From Corynebacterium epidermidicanis (GTDB lineage Bacteria; Actinomycetota; Actinomycetes; Mycobacteriales; Mycobacteriaceae), in NCBI RefSeq assembly GCF_001021025.1, contig NZ_CP011541.1:1674001-1738000 (forward strand): a DNA stretch of 64,000 nucleotides, read 5' to 3'. Both the position numbers and the translations under genes were made by a program. Under the pieces are notes generated by a model that did no database searches, had not been told where the DNA came from, and saw nothing but the letters and a program-made list of their open reading frames with translations. Below, piece after piece: positions 1 through 9,464 of the stretch. Numbering within the stretch: position 1 is the first letter of the stretch; each line of letters opens with the position of its first letter.

Positions 1-1534
1 CGCGCTTCGTCCAAGCCAGTTGGGCTTCGTGCTGGCCACGGTTCAGACCGGATTTCTTTACCGATTCGCGTGCAACCTGGACCAGGTCCGCGCGGAGCTT
101 ATTTCGGATCTGCCAGAGTTCTTCGTTGCTCACAGCATCCGCATGTGTCCACTCATCGAGTTCGGCGAGGTCTCCGTGTCCGGCGAAACGCTCAATGACA
201 TCACGCATTTCCGGCTTCGTCCAAGTGGGAAGGTGGACGCCGTTGGTGACAGAGCCAATAGGGACTTCATCAGGCTCATAGCCCGGGTAGAGGCCCTGGA
301 ACATCTCCCGAGACACCACACCGTGCAGCTTCGCCACACCGTTAGCATTCTGCGAAAGGCGCAAGCCCATGTGCGCCATGTTGAATCGCTGCGGATCAGC
401 CTCCGCGCCAAGGGCCAACGCGCGATCCAGCGGCACTCCGCGGAACAGCTGCTTGTCCTCTGGCTGTCCTTCGCCCAGGTAGCGACGCACCAGGCTCATA
501 TCAAAGCGGTCGATACCAGCAGGAACTGGCGTGTGGGTGGTGAAGATATTCGCAGCGCGAACCTGGGCGAGCGCAGCATCGAAGCTCAAGCCTTCGGCCA
601 TGCGCTCTCGGATGCGCTCGAGCCCCAAGAAACCGGCATGGCCTTCGTTCAGGTGAGCGACCCGTGGACGTGCGAGTCCCCGTGCATCACAGAACGCATT
701 CACGGCACGCACGCCACCGACGCCCAGAACGAGTTCTTGCTTCACGCGGTGTTCCGAATCGCCACCGTACAGGCGGTCGGTTACTTCCCGCATGTCTGCG
801 GAGTTTTCTTCAATGTTGGTATCCAGCAGCAGGAGTGGAATGCGGCCCACGGCCGCTTCCCATAGGGCGATCACAATGTCACGACCCTCAGGGAAGGCCA
901 CGGTGACCTTAATTTGCTGCCCCTTCTCATCGAGTACCGGTTCCACCGGCAACAGTGCCGGATCGTGGTATTCGTAGTGCTCTTCCTGCCAGCCATCACC
1001 CGACAGCGACTGGGTGAAGTAGCCGTAGGAGTACAACAGGCCCACACCGATCAGTGGCACACCGAGATCTGAGGCGGATTTCATGTGGTCGCCGGACAAA
1101 ACACCCAGGCCACCTGAGTAGATAGGAAGCGAAGGGTGGATACCGAATTCCATGGAGAAATAGGCCGCGATTGGATCGTTGGAGCCCAGGTCTGATTCGC
1201 CGACCGTAGCTTGGTCTTCGATTTGGTGCTCAGCATGGGTGTGCTGGTACCAGCAAGAACCTTGCAGGTACTCGTTGAGGTTTGCCTCCTCTGCACGCAC
1301 CCGGGCGACGTATTCGTTATCTGCTGCCAGTTCCTGGAGGCGAGCAGCGGGAGCATTCATCAAGATGCGACGCGGGTTTTCATCGAAAGCGCTCCACTGC
1401 TCCGGTGCGATTTCGCTGAACAGCTCGCGGGCTTCCCGACGCCACGACCAGCGCAAATTCATTGCAATCCGCCACAGCGGAGTCAACTCAGTAGGGATGG
1501 ACTGGACAACGTTCACAGTATTAGTTGGTTTCAC
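1..1534 (-). CDS. glgP: Glycogen/alpha-glucan phosphorylase, 3' part beyond window edge
   Basis: The minus strand reads without interruption from about 1534 to the window edge, giving roughly the first 511 residues of a GT35 phosphorylase that releases glucose-1-phosphate from glycogen. Recognisable stretches are YFSMEFG (about residue 120), SGGLGVLSGDH, HLNEGHAGF and THTPVPAGIDRF, and the length and N-terminal layout fit the actinobacterial alpha-glucan phosphorylase type. The PLP-binding C-terminal half lies outside. Start is uncertain: GTG at 1516, 1534 or 1543 are all in frame and none has a strong ribosome site. The long plus-strand reading frame over 20-865 is its antisense. The gene is followed by pyruvate kinase as in C. 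glutamicum. Confidence 0.9.
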   Translation of the reverse strand, partial: MKPTNTVNVVQSIPTELTPLWRIAMNLRWSWRREARELFSEIAPEQWSAFDENPRRILMNAPAARLQELAADNEYVARVRAEEANLNEYLQGSCWYQHTHAEHQIEDQATVGESDLGSNDPIAAYFSMEFGIHPSLPIYSGGLGVLSGDHMKSASDLGVPLIGVGLLYSYGYFTQSLSGDGWQEEHYEYHDPALLPVEPVLDEKGQQIKVTVAFPEGRDIVIALWEAAVGRIPLLLLDTNIEENSADMREVTDRLYGGDSEHRVKQELVLGVGGVRAVNAFCDARGLARPRVAHLNEGHAGFLGLERIRERMAEGLSFDAALAQVRAANIFTTHTPVPAGIDRFDMSLVRRYLGEGQPEDKQLFRGVPLDRALALGAEADPQRFNMAHMGLRLSQNANGVAKLHGVVSREMFQGLYPGYEPDEVPIGSVTNGVHLPTWTKPEMRDVIERFAGHGDLAELDEWTHADAVSNEELWQIRNKLRADLVQVARESVKKSGLNRGQHEAQLAWTKR

Positions 1535-1652
1535 CCTATCCACTTTGCCACAGCCTGATGATTCCGCTACTTGAACCCCACTTTCCAGGTGATATCACCT
1601 ATCGACAATCCTGATTCCTTCAATCGATCAGCCTTGGGCCAAAATGGACAAT

Positions 1653-1691
1653 CCCGGTGAGAACTGCTTTCTAAAAGCACGCCTCACCGGG
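1653..1691 (-). terminator. Rho-independent-type terminator after pyk
   Basis: A 9-bp perfect stem (CCCGGTGAG / CTCACCGGG) encloses an inner stem TGCTTT / AAAGCA. It starts 18 bases beyond the pyk stop codon. On the minus strand it is followed after a few bases by a short T run, so it fits the 3' end of pyk. Confidence 0.75.
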
Positions 1692-1709
1692 ACAAAGGGC
1701 GACTATCAG

Positions 1710-3137
1710 TTACATTTGGTTAACGTCTTCACCCAGCATATGAACGTGAATCATGTTGGTGTTTCCAGACACACCCGGAGGGGTACCCGCAACAACCACC
1801 ATCATGTCATTTTCTTGGTATTCGTCCAGCACCAGCAAGGCGCGGTCTAGTTCGACCATCATGTCATCGGTCGAACGCACCGTTGGGCACAGGAACGTCT
1901 CAACGCCCCACGTCAGTGCCAACTGCGAACGCACCGCCACGTTTGGGGTGAAAACTAATAGTGGCAGGCGGCTGTGCAAACGAGCCAGTCGCTTGGCGGT
2001 ATCACCCGAAGTTGTGAACGCCACCAGCGCCTTCGCATTCAAACGCTCGGCGATGTCTCGGGCAGAATATGAGATCACGCCACGCTTGGTGCGCGGAATG
2101 TGCGACAACGGTGGAGTCTGCGCATCAGCCTCAGCAGCAGTGACGATGCGCGACATCGTCCGCACCACATTTTGCGGATCCTTACCAACGGACGTCTCGC
2201 CAGAGAGCATGACGGCATCAGCACCGTCTAGCACAGCATTTGCGACGTCCGAAGCTTCCGCACGCGTCGGCCGGGAATTTTCAATCATCGAATCCAGCAT
2301 CTGGGTAGCCACAATGACTGGCTTCGCATTTTCGCGGGCGATCTGGATTGCGCGCTTTTGCACTAGTGGGACTTCCTCAAGCGGAACTTCGACACCGAGG
2401 TCGCCACGGGCGACCATGACAGCGTCGAACGCCAGGATAATAGATTCCAGGGCGTCAACCGCCTCGGGCTTCTCCAGCTTTGCAATAACCGGCACGCGAC
2501 GCCCTTCCTCATCCATCACCTGATGAACGAGTTCCACATCGGCGGGCGAACGCACGAAGGACAGCGCTACGAAGTCAACGCCTAGCTTGAGGGCAAATCG
2601 TAGGTCACGGATGTCTTTTTCGGAGAGTGCAGGGACCGAAATATCCATCCCGGGCAAGGACACGCCCTTGTTGTTGGAAACCGGACCACCTTCGACGACC
2701 TCACACACCACGTCGTTGCCTTCTACTGCGATGCAGACGAGGCCAACCTTGCCGTCGTCGACAAGCAGGCGATCGCCGGGCTTAGCGTCCTTCGCGAGGT
2801 TCTTATAGGTGGTGGAAACTCGGTCGTGGGTGCCCTGGATGTCGTCGACAGTGATGCGGACGGTTTCTCCGGTTTCCCACACGGTAGCGCCTTCGATAAA
2901 CCGACCCAGGCGAATTTTCGGCCCTTGCAGGTCGGCGAGCACGCCAATTGCATGCCCGGTTTCATCGGTGGCTTCACGGACCCAGCGGTAGTTTTGCTCG
3001 TGGTCGGCATGATCTCCGTGGGAGAAGTTCATGCGGGCCACGTCCATTCCAGCCTGGGCTAGACCGAGGATGCCCTCTTTGCTTGCCACAGCTGGACCAA
3101 GCGTACATACAATCTTTGTTCGTCTCTTCACGCCCAC
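1710..3137 (-). CDS. pyk: Pyruvate kinase
   Basis: Catalyses phosphoenolpyruvate + ADP to pyruvate + ATP, the last step of glycolysis. The protein begins RRTKIVCTLGPA and has MNFSHG near residue 36, IAKLEKPE near 218 and ARGDLGVE near 243, the substrate, Mg and K binding segments of the family; a C-terminal allosteric domain follows. Length is about 475 residues, as in C. glutamicum. I chose GTG at 3137 (VGVKRRTK), which matches the C. glutamicum N-terminus; GTG at 3131 or 3140 are alternatives and the reading frame is open to 3173. It lies 38 bases downstream of lgt and is followed by a terminator, so it can be cotranscribed with lgt or use its own promoter. Confidence 0.97.
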   Translation of the reverse strand: MGVKRRTKIVCTLGPAVASKEGILGLAQAGMDVARMNFSHGDHADHEQNYRWVREATDETGHAIGVLADLQGPKIRLGRFIEGATVWETGETVRITVDDIQGTHDRVSTTYKNLAKDAKPGDRLLVDDGKVGLVCIAVEGNDVVCEVVEGGPVSNNKGVSLPGMDISVPALSEKDIRDLRFALKLGVDFVALSFVRSPADVELVHQVMDEEGRRVPVIAKLEKPEAVDALESIILAFDAVMVARGDLGVEVPLEEVPLVQKRAIQIARENAKPVIVATQMLDSMIENSRPTRAEASDVANAVLDGADAVMLSGETSVGKDPQNVVRTMSRIVTAAEADAQTPPLSHIPRTKRGVISYSARDIAERLNAKALVAFTTSGDTAKRLARLHSRLPLLVFTPNVAVRSQLALTWGVETFLCPTVRSTDDMMVELDRALLVLDEYQENDMMVVVAGTPPGVSGNTNMIHVHMLGEDVNQM

Positions 3138-3175
3138 CACCCTAGTACGCAAAGGCGTTGGCAGCCACAGCAACG

Positions 3176-4066
3176 CTAATTTTGAATACTTTTGTTTACT
3201 TCCGATTGGGTGGGATTTACCTCACTTGGGGTCTCCCTAGGCCCGCGAAGTAGATAAACCATCACTAAAGCAATGACGAACAGCACAGAAGATGTAATGG
3301 TGTTAATTCGCAGACCAAAGACCAGGGTGGCATGATCCGAGCGCATCAACTCAATCCAAAATCGGCCCAAGGTGTAACCAGCTACATAGAGCCAGAACAC
3401 TCGGCCACGGCCCAACTTGCGCCACCTATCTACGAGTACCAAGAAAACGAAAACAGCAACGTTCCACAGCAACTCGTAAAGGAAGGTTGGATGCACCACA
3501 TCAATGACCTCGCCGGTGGAATGGCCGGTCAACGGCGCCAAAGAGCCATTGGGATCAACACGATAGTAGATCTCTAGTCCCCACGGCAGTGAGGTAGGCC
3601 CGCCATACAACTCCTGGTTGAACCAGTTGCCGAGTCGCCCAATCGCCTGTGCCAAGATGACTCCTGGCGCGGCGGCGTCGGCAAGCGGCGCGAGCGGAAG
3701 CCCACGCATACGCATCATCACCCACACGGCCAACACACCGAGGAGTACTGCACCCCAAATTCCTAGACCACCGTTTGTGATCTTGAGCGCGTCCACCGGA
3801 TTGCAATCCGAGCAAAAGTACTGATTGTAGTCAGTGGCAACGTGATAAAGGCGTCCGCCAACGATCCCGGCAGGGACGGCAACCAAAGCTGCATCAAGCA
3901 CTACCTCCGGGTTTCCCCCTCTCGCTCGGTATCGCCGTTGCGCCACGACAACCGCAACAATAATCCCTGCAACGATGCACAACGCATAAGCACGAATCGG
4001 CACCGGCCCCACCTGCCACACCCCTTGAGGCGGTGACGGAATGAACGCCTGAGTATGAGAAATCAC
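3176..4066 (-). CDS. lgt: Prolipoprotein diacylglyceryl transferase
   Basis: Integral membrane enzyme that moves diacylglyceryl from phosphatidylglycerol to the lipobox cysteine of prolipoproteins. The Lgt signature [10 protein letters not shown] is at residues 143-152, preceded by RLYHVATD near 72, and about seven hydrophobic segments span the 296 residues. Its clients include the lipoproteins at 19.8, 44.3 and 45.4 kb in this window, and the partner signal peptidase lspA is at 43.7 kb. Starts at ATG 4066, after a 119-base gap from trpC. Confidence 0.96.
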   Translation of the reverse strand: MISHTQAFIPSPPQGVWQVGPVPIRAYALCIVAGIIVAVVVAQRRYRARGGNPEVVLDAALVAVPAGIVGGRLYHVATDYNQYFCSDCNPVDALKITNGGLGIWGAVLLGVLAVWVMMRMRGLPLAPLADAAAPGVILAQAIGRLGNWFNQELYGGPTSLPWGLEIYYRVDPNGSLAPLTGHSTGEVIDVVHPTFLYELLWNVAVFVFLVLVDRWRKLGRGRVFWLYVAGYTLGRFWIELMRSDHATLVFGLRINTITSSVLFVIALVMVYLLRGPRETPSEVNPTQSEVNKSIQN

Positions 4067-4185
4067 GGAAGAACTGCCTCTACTTTTCGGTTAAATATCA
4101 AAAACCATAGACCAAACTTGCGCACGTACCCAACCAGTTTGCCTGAACAAAGCCAGAAATGGGTAGCAATACTTAAGAGTGTGCC

Positions 4186-4995
4186 CTAGCGCGTGGTCGG
4201 GGTCGCCGGGTGCTGCCCCACGGCCACCAAAGTCCGCACCAACTGGGCAGGCTCGCTTGCCGTGACCAAAGTTTCGCCGACGACGACGGCATCCGCCCCA
4301 CTGCTGGCATAACGCATCAAGTCCGTGGGCGTACGCACCCCGGACATAGCGACGCGGATGGTTTCCCGAGGCAGACCCGGCGCGATCTCGCCGAACACCC
4401 CAACGTCCACCGTCATCGAACGGAAATCTCGCGCATTGACCCCAACCACCGTCGCGCCCGCCTCGATCGCCCGCGAGGCTTCTTCCGGGGTGTGCACCTC
4501 TACGAGCGCAGTCATGCCTAAGGACTCTACCCGATCCAACAGCGAGGACAACCGCGCTTGGTCTAGGGCGGACACCACGAGCGGGACCATGTCGGCCCCA
4601 TAGAATCGGGCCTCATGGATTTGGTACGGATCCACGATGAAATCTTTACTCATCACTGGCACACTGACTGCACTCTTCACCGCGCGCAAATCGTCCAGCG
4701 ATCCCTGGAACCGGCGTCGTTCCGTCTGACAACCAATAATTCTCGCCCCGCCGGCCTCAAATTGCAGGGCAAGGTCGGCTGGCGCTGCAATTTCAGCGAT
4801 TTGGCCTTTGAGCGGGGTAGCACGCTTGATTTCCGCTATCACGCCACACCCGTTTTGCAGCAGGGCCGCAACGGCATCGCGGGGCGGTTCGGCGGCTCGA
4901 GACATCGCTTTGATCTCTTTGAATGGCAACCTGGCTTCCCGCGCAGCAACGTCTTCGATGACGCCCTGCACGATTTGATCGAAGACCGTCGCCAT
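4186..4995 (-). CDS. trpC: Orphan indole-3-glycerol phosphate synthase (TrpC-type)
   Basis: A 269-residue (beta/alpha)8 protein of the IGPS family, which normally converts CdRP to indole-3-glycerol phosphate in tryptophan synthesis. Visible active-site positions: E55 and K57 (AEIKRATP), K117 (SKDF), E166 (LVEVH), N187 (GVNARD) and S218. The glutamate that normally precedes this serine is methionine here (VAMSG, residue 217), and Ser of the KxSPS segment is Thr60. It sits at the ancestral actinobacterial trpC position beside his genes, with no other trp biosynthetic gene nearby. C. glutamicum also has a fused trpCF elsewhere, so this copy may be redundant or altered in function. Family assignment is firm, activity is not. 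Confidence 0.88.
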   Translation of the reverse strand: MATVFDQIVQGVIEDVAAREARLPFKEIKAMSRAAEPPRDAVAALLQNGCGVIAEIKRATPLKGQIAEIAAPADLALQFEAGGARIIGCQTERRRFQGSLDDLRAVKSAVSVPVMSKDFIVDPYQIHEARFYGADMVPLVVSALDQARLSSLLDRVESLGMTALVEVHTPEEASRAIEAGATVVGVNARDFRSMTVDVGVFGEIAPGLPRETIRVAMSGVRTPTDLMRYASSGADAVVVGETLVTASEPAQLVRTLVAVGQHPATPTTR

Positions 4996-5164
4996 ATCAG
5001 CGTCACCCCCATCACCGTGTCAAAAATCTTCAGCCAGGATTGCTTAACCACTTCCAGGCTAATCGCCTACCCCCCTGCGTAAGAAATCACAGTGCATCGA
5101 AGGCGGTTGACTTGGCCATAACAGCACGTCACCCACCCCCGGACCGCGGTGCGAAACCACGCTG

Positions 5165-5815
5165 CTATTTTTCGGTGGGATCAATATCTGCGTCGATGGC
5201 GTCCCACAGCACACGTTGCGAATTGGGCTCAGCAGCAAGATCAGCAGAGATCTTTTCCTCCCGCGTTCGTTTCGTTTCATATCGATTCTTCCGTGGCGAA
5301 TCAGCTCCGGGTCGCACGAGCAAAACGATCGCGGCAAATAACGCACCGGCGCAGGCGACCAGCGCGAGAGTCGGTCCGAGGACGGAAACTTTCATGTTGG
5401 TAATCTCTGCCCACTGGGCCACGGTCACCGGGGCGGAAGAACGCTGCGAGGCAGCTCCCGAGGTCAAGATAGTTTTGGCTCGGGCTGGATCTCCCCCTTG
5501 CGCCAGAAGTTGCATCGGTGCCCAGCTAGCAATGACTGCGCCGATGGTCGAGACCAATCCGATGAGGCGACGACCGACACGTCTTAAAGCTAGGGCAGCC
5601 ACTACGCTTGCCACCAGCAGCAACGCAATCGCCGACTGCTCGGTAGACCACGTCGCTCCCACCAAGGAATGGGTGGCGGCACCGGATTTGTCGTCAAAGA
5701 TCTCTACGGTCAGCCACGTCAGTCGCGAGGCTCCCCACAGCAGTACCGCTGCCAGCGCCAACAACGCAGTGGCGAAGCGGGCGCGACGGTTGCGATTTTT
5801 TGGTTCAGCCATCAT
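5165..5815 (-). CDS. Trp biosynthesis-associated membrane protein (TIGR02234-like)
   Basis: About 216 residues with four hydrophobic helices (near residues 15-32, 60-80, 90-105 and 140-160) and a charged cytoplasmic C-terminal tail. The layout (short basic N-terminus, WGASRLTWL just after helix 1) fits the family found between hisI and trpC in actinobacteria, whose role is unknown. Start chosen at ATG 5815 because AAAGGA lies six bases upstream; the frame is open to 5830. It follows hisI by 19 bases and probably belongs to the his operon transcript. A 169-base gap separates it from trpC. Confidence 0.75.
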   Translation of the reverse strand: MMAEPKNRNRRARFATALLALAAVLLWGASRLTWLTVEIFDDKSGAATHSLVGATWSTEQSAIALLLVASVVAALALRRVGRRLIGLVSTIGAVIASWAPMQLLAQGGDPARAKTILTSGAASQRSSAPVTVAQWAEITNMKVSVLGPTLALVACAGALFAAIVLLVRPGADSPRKNRYETKRTREEKISADLAAEPNSQRVLWDAIDADIDPTEK

Positions 5816-5834
5816 CACTGGTCCTTTCACACCG

Positions 5835-6218
5835 CTAGCTTAGCCCCGGGGTTTGCACATCCAACAGCACCCGGTCGTCAAAACAGGTGCGGGATCCGGT
5901 GTGGCAAGCCGCCCCGGTCTGGCGAACGATCATCAGCAAGCTGTCGCCATCACAATCGTGTTGGACCGAGACTACCTCCTGGACGTGTCCAGACGTCAGG
6001 CCTTTGATCCAATATTCGTTGCGTGACCTGGAAAAGTACGTTCCGCGCCTGCTCGCCAAGGTGTAGGCCAAGGCATGGCTGTCCATCCAGGCCATCATCA
6101 AAACTTCATGCGAAGCTTCGGCCTGCACAATCACCGGGATCAGGCCGGCATCAGTGAAGGTCAGCTTATCGGCGATAGCAGGGTCAAGCACGTAGTCGGC
6201 TGGGTTTTCGGAAGTCAT
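5835..6218 (-). CDS. hisI: Phosphoribosyl-AMP cyclohydrolase
   Basis: Opens the purine ring of PR-AMP in histidine synthesis (third step). The 127-residue protein has the family segments LMMAWMD, the [11 protein letters not shown] region, and the Zn-binding cysteines in HDCDGD and GAACHTG plus SRTCF. There is no fused HisE domain, so PR-ATP pyrophosphatase must be encoded elsewhere, as in C. glutamicum (hisE with hisG). The start codon overlaps the hisF stop by one base (TGATG), indicating translational coupling. Confidence 0.97.
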   Translation of the reverse strand: MTSENPADYVLDPAIADKLTFTDAGLIPVIVQAEASHEVLMMAWMDSHALAYTLASRRGTYFSRSRNEYWIKGLTSGHVQEVVSVQHDCDGDSLLMIVRQTGAACHTGSRTCFDDRVLLDVQTPGLS

Positions 6219-6979
6219 CAGCGTACCTCAAATCCCGCGTCGGACAAGGCGTTTTTGACTTCAGCGACCGCCACCGTGCCGAAGTGGAACACGCTGGCAG
6301 CCAAAACTGCGTCCGCTCCGGCAGCTACCGCTGGTGGAAAATGCGCTGCGCTTCCGGCGCCTCCTGAAGCGATAACTGGCACATCAACCACAGCGCGGAC
6401 TTTCTCGATGAGTTCCGTGTCAAAGCCTGCCTTAGTACCGTCGCCATCCATGGAGTTCAGCAGAATTTCTCCCGCGCCCAATTCGGCTCCCAAGCGTGCC
6501 CATTCCATTGCATCCAATTCAGCGGACCTGGTACCACCGTGGGTGGTGACCTCGAAGCCGGACGGCTGTTGCGCCGCACGCCGTGCATCCACGCTCAGCA
6601 CGATGCATTGGGCACCGAAGCGCTCGGAAAGCTCCCGGATCAACTCAGGTCGAGCGATCGCTGAGGTATTGATGCTGACCTTGTCCGCCCCGGCCCGAAG
6701 GAGCTCATCGACGTCGTCTTCGCTGCGTACCCCGCCGCCTACTGTGAGCGGGATAAACACCTGATCAGCGGTACGACGCACGACATCAAGCATCGTGCCA
6801 CGTCCCTCTTTCGAGGCGCTGACATCGAGAAAGGTCAATTCGTCGATACCTTCAGCGTCATATCGAGCTGCCAATTCCACCGGATCGCCAGCATCGGCGA
6901 GGTTAGCAAAGTTCACCCCTTTGACGACTCGGCCATTGTCGACGTCGAGACAAGCGATAACGCGAACTGCAAGTGCCAT
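6218..6979 (-). CDS. hisF: Imidazole glycerol phosphate synthase, cyclase subunit
   Basis: Joins PRFAR and ammonia to give imidazole glycerol phosphate and AICAR, in a complex with HisH. 253-residue TIM barrel beginning [12 protein letters not shown] with the catalytic Asp in ACLDVD (about residue 12) and the second catalytic Asp in LNSMDGDG near 176; phosphate loops TVGGGVR and SGGAGS are intact. GGAATAG lies upstream of ATG 6979. A 118-base spacer without recognisable features separates it from impA. Confidence 0.98.
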   Translation of the reverse strand: MALAVRVIACLDVDNGRVVKGVNFANLADAGDPVELAARYDAEGIDELTFLDVSASKEGRGTMLDVVRRTADQVFIPLTVGGGVRSEDDVDELLRAGADKVSINTSAIARPELIRELSERFGAQCIVLSVDARRAAQQPSGFEVTTHGGTRSAELDAMEWARLGAELGAGEILLNSMDGDGTKAGFDTELIEKVRAVVDVPVIASGGAGSAAHFPPAVAAGADAVLAASVFHFGTVAVAEVKNALSDAGFEVR

Positions 6980-7097
6980 TTTCTACATCTATTCCTTGGT
7001 TTGAGGCGGCGTGCATGAACTTCCTGAAGTTGCTACCACTGTGGTGCCCTGCACACCGCAATCGTTTGCTGCTTAGTGGTTCGGGCTGACGCGGGGT

Positions 7098-7886
7098 TCA
7101 AGCACGAATGTCATTGATGGTGCCGAGAATGTGTGCGTGCTGGACTGGTGTTCCGGCAATCACCCCCGTGGATTGCGGCGTCCAGGGGTTGCCATGCAAG
7201 TCCGTGACCGTTAGCCCCGCGGTTTCGGTTAGCATCACCCCGACGGCGTTGTCCCAGGCAAAGGGGCTGAAAGTCACGACGGATGAAAACACCCCTAGGG
7301 CGGCAAAGGCCAAATCGACACCCACGGATCCCGTCACTCGCAGTCGGGCGTGATCGTCGCTGAGCTCTGCCAAAAGAGCGCGACGCAGGCGGGTATGAAA
7401 CTCGTGCCCATGGTTCGCAACAATGGAGCCGAACCCGATGTGGGAATAGCTCAAGTCTGGCTCCGGTAACGGTGATTGAGGCTGTCCATTCAGCAAGATG
7501 GGACCACCTTCACATACTGAAAGCCGCTTGCCCAGCGCCGGCATCGAGCACACCGCCAGTACTGGTTTCGATTCCACCAGCAAGCTGACCAGAATCGCGC
7601 ACATGGGGTTGCCTACCGCGAAATTCGAGGTCCCATCAATTGGGTCTACCACCCAGATCGCTTCGTCGCTGAGTACCCCGCCGCCTTCTTCGCCATAGAC
7701 CGGCAAGCCGGTCATCGTGGTGAGTGTCCGACGAAGCATTCGCTCGATGTCAAGGTCAGCCGTGGTGGCGAAGTCGTTTCCGCCTTTCGCTATCCGCTCA
7801 GCGACCCCGATATTTGCCAGAAAAACCTTCTCCGCATCATCAATGGTCGCCTCAGCGATGGCGAGCAGCATTCGGGCATCAAGCAT
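7098..7886 (-). CDS. impA: Inositol monophosphatase-family phosphatase (ImpA)
   Basis: Mg-dependent phosphatase of the IMPase/FIG superfamily. Metal-site motifs are visible: GEEGGG near residue 70, [12 protein letters not shown] near 81-92, and WDNAVGVML in the C-terminal half. In corynebacteria impA lies between hisA and hisF, and related proteins serve as histidinol-phosphate phosphatase or inositol phosphatase, so either substrate is possible here. No other histidinol-phosphatase candidate is present in this his cluster. ATG at 7886 is preferred (GGTGA nine bases upstream, 8-base overlap with the hisA stop); the frame is open to a GTG at 7895. Confidence 0.9.
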   Translation of the reverse strand: MLDARMLLAIAEATIDDAEKVFLANIGVAERIAKGGNDFATTADLDIERMLRRTLTTMTGLPVYGEEGGGVLSDEAIWVVDPIDGTSNFAVGNPMCAILVSLLVESKPVLAVCSMPALGKRLSVCEGGPILLNGQPQSPLPEPDLSYSHIGFGSIVANHGHEFHTRLRRALLAELSDDHARLRVTGSVGVDLAFAALGVFSSVVTFSPFAWDNAVGVMLTETAGLTVTDLHGNPWTPQSTGVIAGTPVQHAHILGTINDIRA

Positions 7887-8622
7887 TCGGAGCACTCACC
7901 GCTGTTAACGCTTCCGCCAAAGTGAACTTGCCCTCGTACAACGCCGTGCCGACGATCGCCGCATCGATTCCTTCCTCCGCGAACTGAGCCAGGTTTATCA
8001 GATCCTGCACAGTGGAGATGCCACCTGATGCGACGATTTTGCCGTCTGTCGCGGCTGCTACATCGCGCAACAGCCCGATATTGGGGCCGGTCAGGGTGCC
8101 ATCCTTGGACACGTCCGTGACCACGAAACGGCTACAACCCGCCTCAGTGAAACGCTCGAGGATTTCCCACAGGTCTCCCCCGTCCGTGACCCAGCCGTTG
8201 CCTTTTGCCCGCCATTCGCCGTCGATAAGCTGCACGTCAAGGCCGATTGCGATGCGAGATCCGTACTCTGCAATCGCATGTTCCGCCCATTCTGGGTTTT
8301 CCAATGCCGCGGTACCGATGTTGACCCGCTGCGCACCAGTATCGAGCGCTCGCTTGAGGGAAGCGTCATCGCGGATGCCTCCAGTGAGCTCGACCGCGAT
8401 ATCGAGTGAGCGCACTACCTCAGCCATCAGTTCGTGGTTCGATCCACGTCCGAATGCGGCGTCCAGGTCCACAAAGTGCAGCCACTGCGCACCCTGGTCC
8501 TGCCAACGTAGGGCCTGCTCGACAGCAGTGCCATAAACCTTTTCACTACCAGCGACGCCTTGATGAAGGCGCACGGCATTGCCATTGATTACGTCAACTG
8601 CGGGAAGGAGTGTGAAAGTCAT
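7879..8622 (-). CDS. hisA: ProFAR isomerase (HisA, PriA-derived subHisA type)
   Basis: Isomerises ProFAR to PRFAR. 247-residue TIM barrel with catalytic Asp10 (AVDV) and Asp174 (SKDGT). The protein closely resembles actinobacterial PriA, which serves both His and Trp synthesis, but has Thr80 in LTGG where PriA has Ser81 and Asn142 in GNGW where M. tuberculosis PriA has Arg143; Leu48 and Phe50 are also present. As I recall them, these are the residues of corynebacterial subHisA, a HisA-only descendant of PriA. That means PRA isomerase activity should be absent here and supplied by a separate trpF. Next to impA and hisH in the operon. Confidence 0.95.
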   Translation of the reverse strand: MTFTLLPAVDVINGNAVRLHQGVAGSEKVYGTAVEQALRWQDQGAQWLHFVDLDAAFGRGSNHELMAEVVRSLDIAVELTGGIRDDASLKRALDTGAQRVNIGTAALENPEWAEHAIAEYGSRIAIGLDVQLIDGEWRAKGNGWVTDGGDLWEILERFTEAGCSRFVVTDVSKDGTLTGPNIGLLRDVAAATDGKIVASGGISTVQDLINLAQFAEEGIDAAIVGTALYEGKFTLAEALTAVSAPNA

Positions 8623-8664
8623 AATTGTAAAGTTTAGCTACTTAGCCCTAAACAAACGTGTCAA

Positions 8665-9306
8665 TCAGGAATCGAAGCTTTGCAACCAATTCTTCAGTAG
8701 TGCCAAACCCACTTCGCCAGACTTCTCCGGGTGGAATTGGGTCGCCCACAGCGGACCATTTTCGACGGCCGCCACGAAGCGATCACCACCATGTTCACCC
8801 CACGTCACCTGGGGTGCAGTGGTCAGCCCATCGCCCTCAAACTCCCATTTCCGTACGCCGTAGCTGTGCACAAAATAGAACCGATCTTGTGGCGCGATCC
8901 CCGCAAACATTTGCGACCCCTCTGGAGCAGCGACAGTGTTCCACCCCATGTGGGGCAGCACCTTCGCCTGCAGCTTTTCGACGGTCCCCGGCCACTGCTC
9001 GCATCCGGCAGCTTGCACTCCGTGTTCGACCCCACGTTCAAACAGGATCTGCATCCCCACGCAGATGCCAAGTACTGGGCGACCGCCAGCCAGACGTTGG
9101 CCGATGATGCGGTGACCATTGATCGCGGTCAATCCGGCCATACACGCCGCGAACGCCCCCACTCCTGGCACGAGCAATCCATCTGCTGCCAATGCGATCT
9201 CGGGTTCTGAAGTTACGATCACATCCGCGCCGACTTGCTCCAAGGCGCGCTGGGCAGAGCGAATATTGCCGGAACCATAGTCAAGCAGGGCTACCTGTGG
9301 GCTCAT
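8665..9306 (-). CDS. hisH: Imidazole glycerol phosphate synthase, glutaminase subunit
   Basis: Class I glutamine amidotransferase that delivers ammonia to HisF. About 213 residues. The nucleophile Cys is in GICVGMQ and the catalytic His-Glu pair in QFHPEKSG near the C-terminus; LLDYGSGN opens the fold. ATG at 9306 is chosen because homologues begin a few residues before LLDYGSGN; the frame is open to 9384 but that extension is Arg-rich and unlike the family. A 158-base gap separates it from the upstream transporter gene. Confidence 0.96.
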   Translation of the reverse strand: MSPQVALLDYGSGNIRSAQRALEQVGADVIVTSEPEIALAADGLLVPGVGAFAACMAGLTAINGHRIIGQRLAGGRPVLGICVGMQILFERGVEHGVQAAGCEQWPGTVEKLQAKVLPHMGWNTVAAPEGSQMFAGIAPQDRFYFVHSYGVRKWEFEGDGLTTAPQVTWGEHGGDRFVAAVENGPLWATQFHPEKSGEVGLALLKNWLQSFDS

Positions 9307-9464
9307 GTGGTGTTGTTCTACTTTCTCGCGAGTGGAATTCCGCAGCCGGCTCCGCTGGAGGGCACATCTGCTGATGGTGCCCACAGCAGGGCCGGTGAAA
9401 CTCTCATAACTTTATCTTTATGTGCTCAAGTCTGGAAGCATTAGTCCAGGATTGGGTGGTGCAG

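Noticed and set aside
20..865. Long plus-strand open frame
   Set aside because: It is antisense to glycogen phosphorylase, whose motifs are unmistakable on the other strand.
4839..5051. Minus-strand frame overlapping the trpC start
   Set aside because: Out-of-frame shadow with Lys/Arg/Ser bias; trpC itself starts at 4995.
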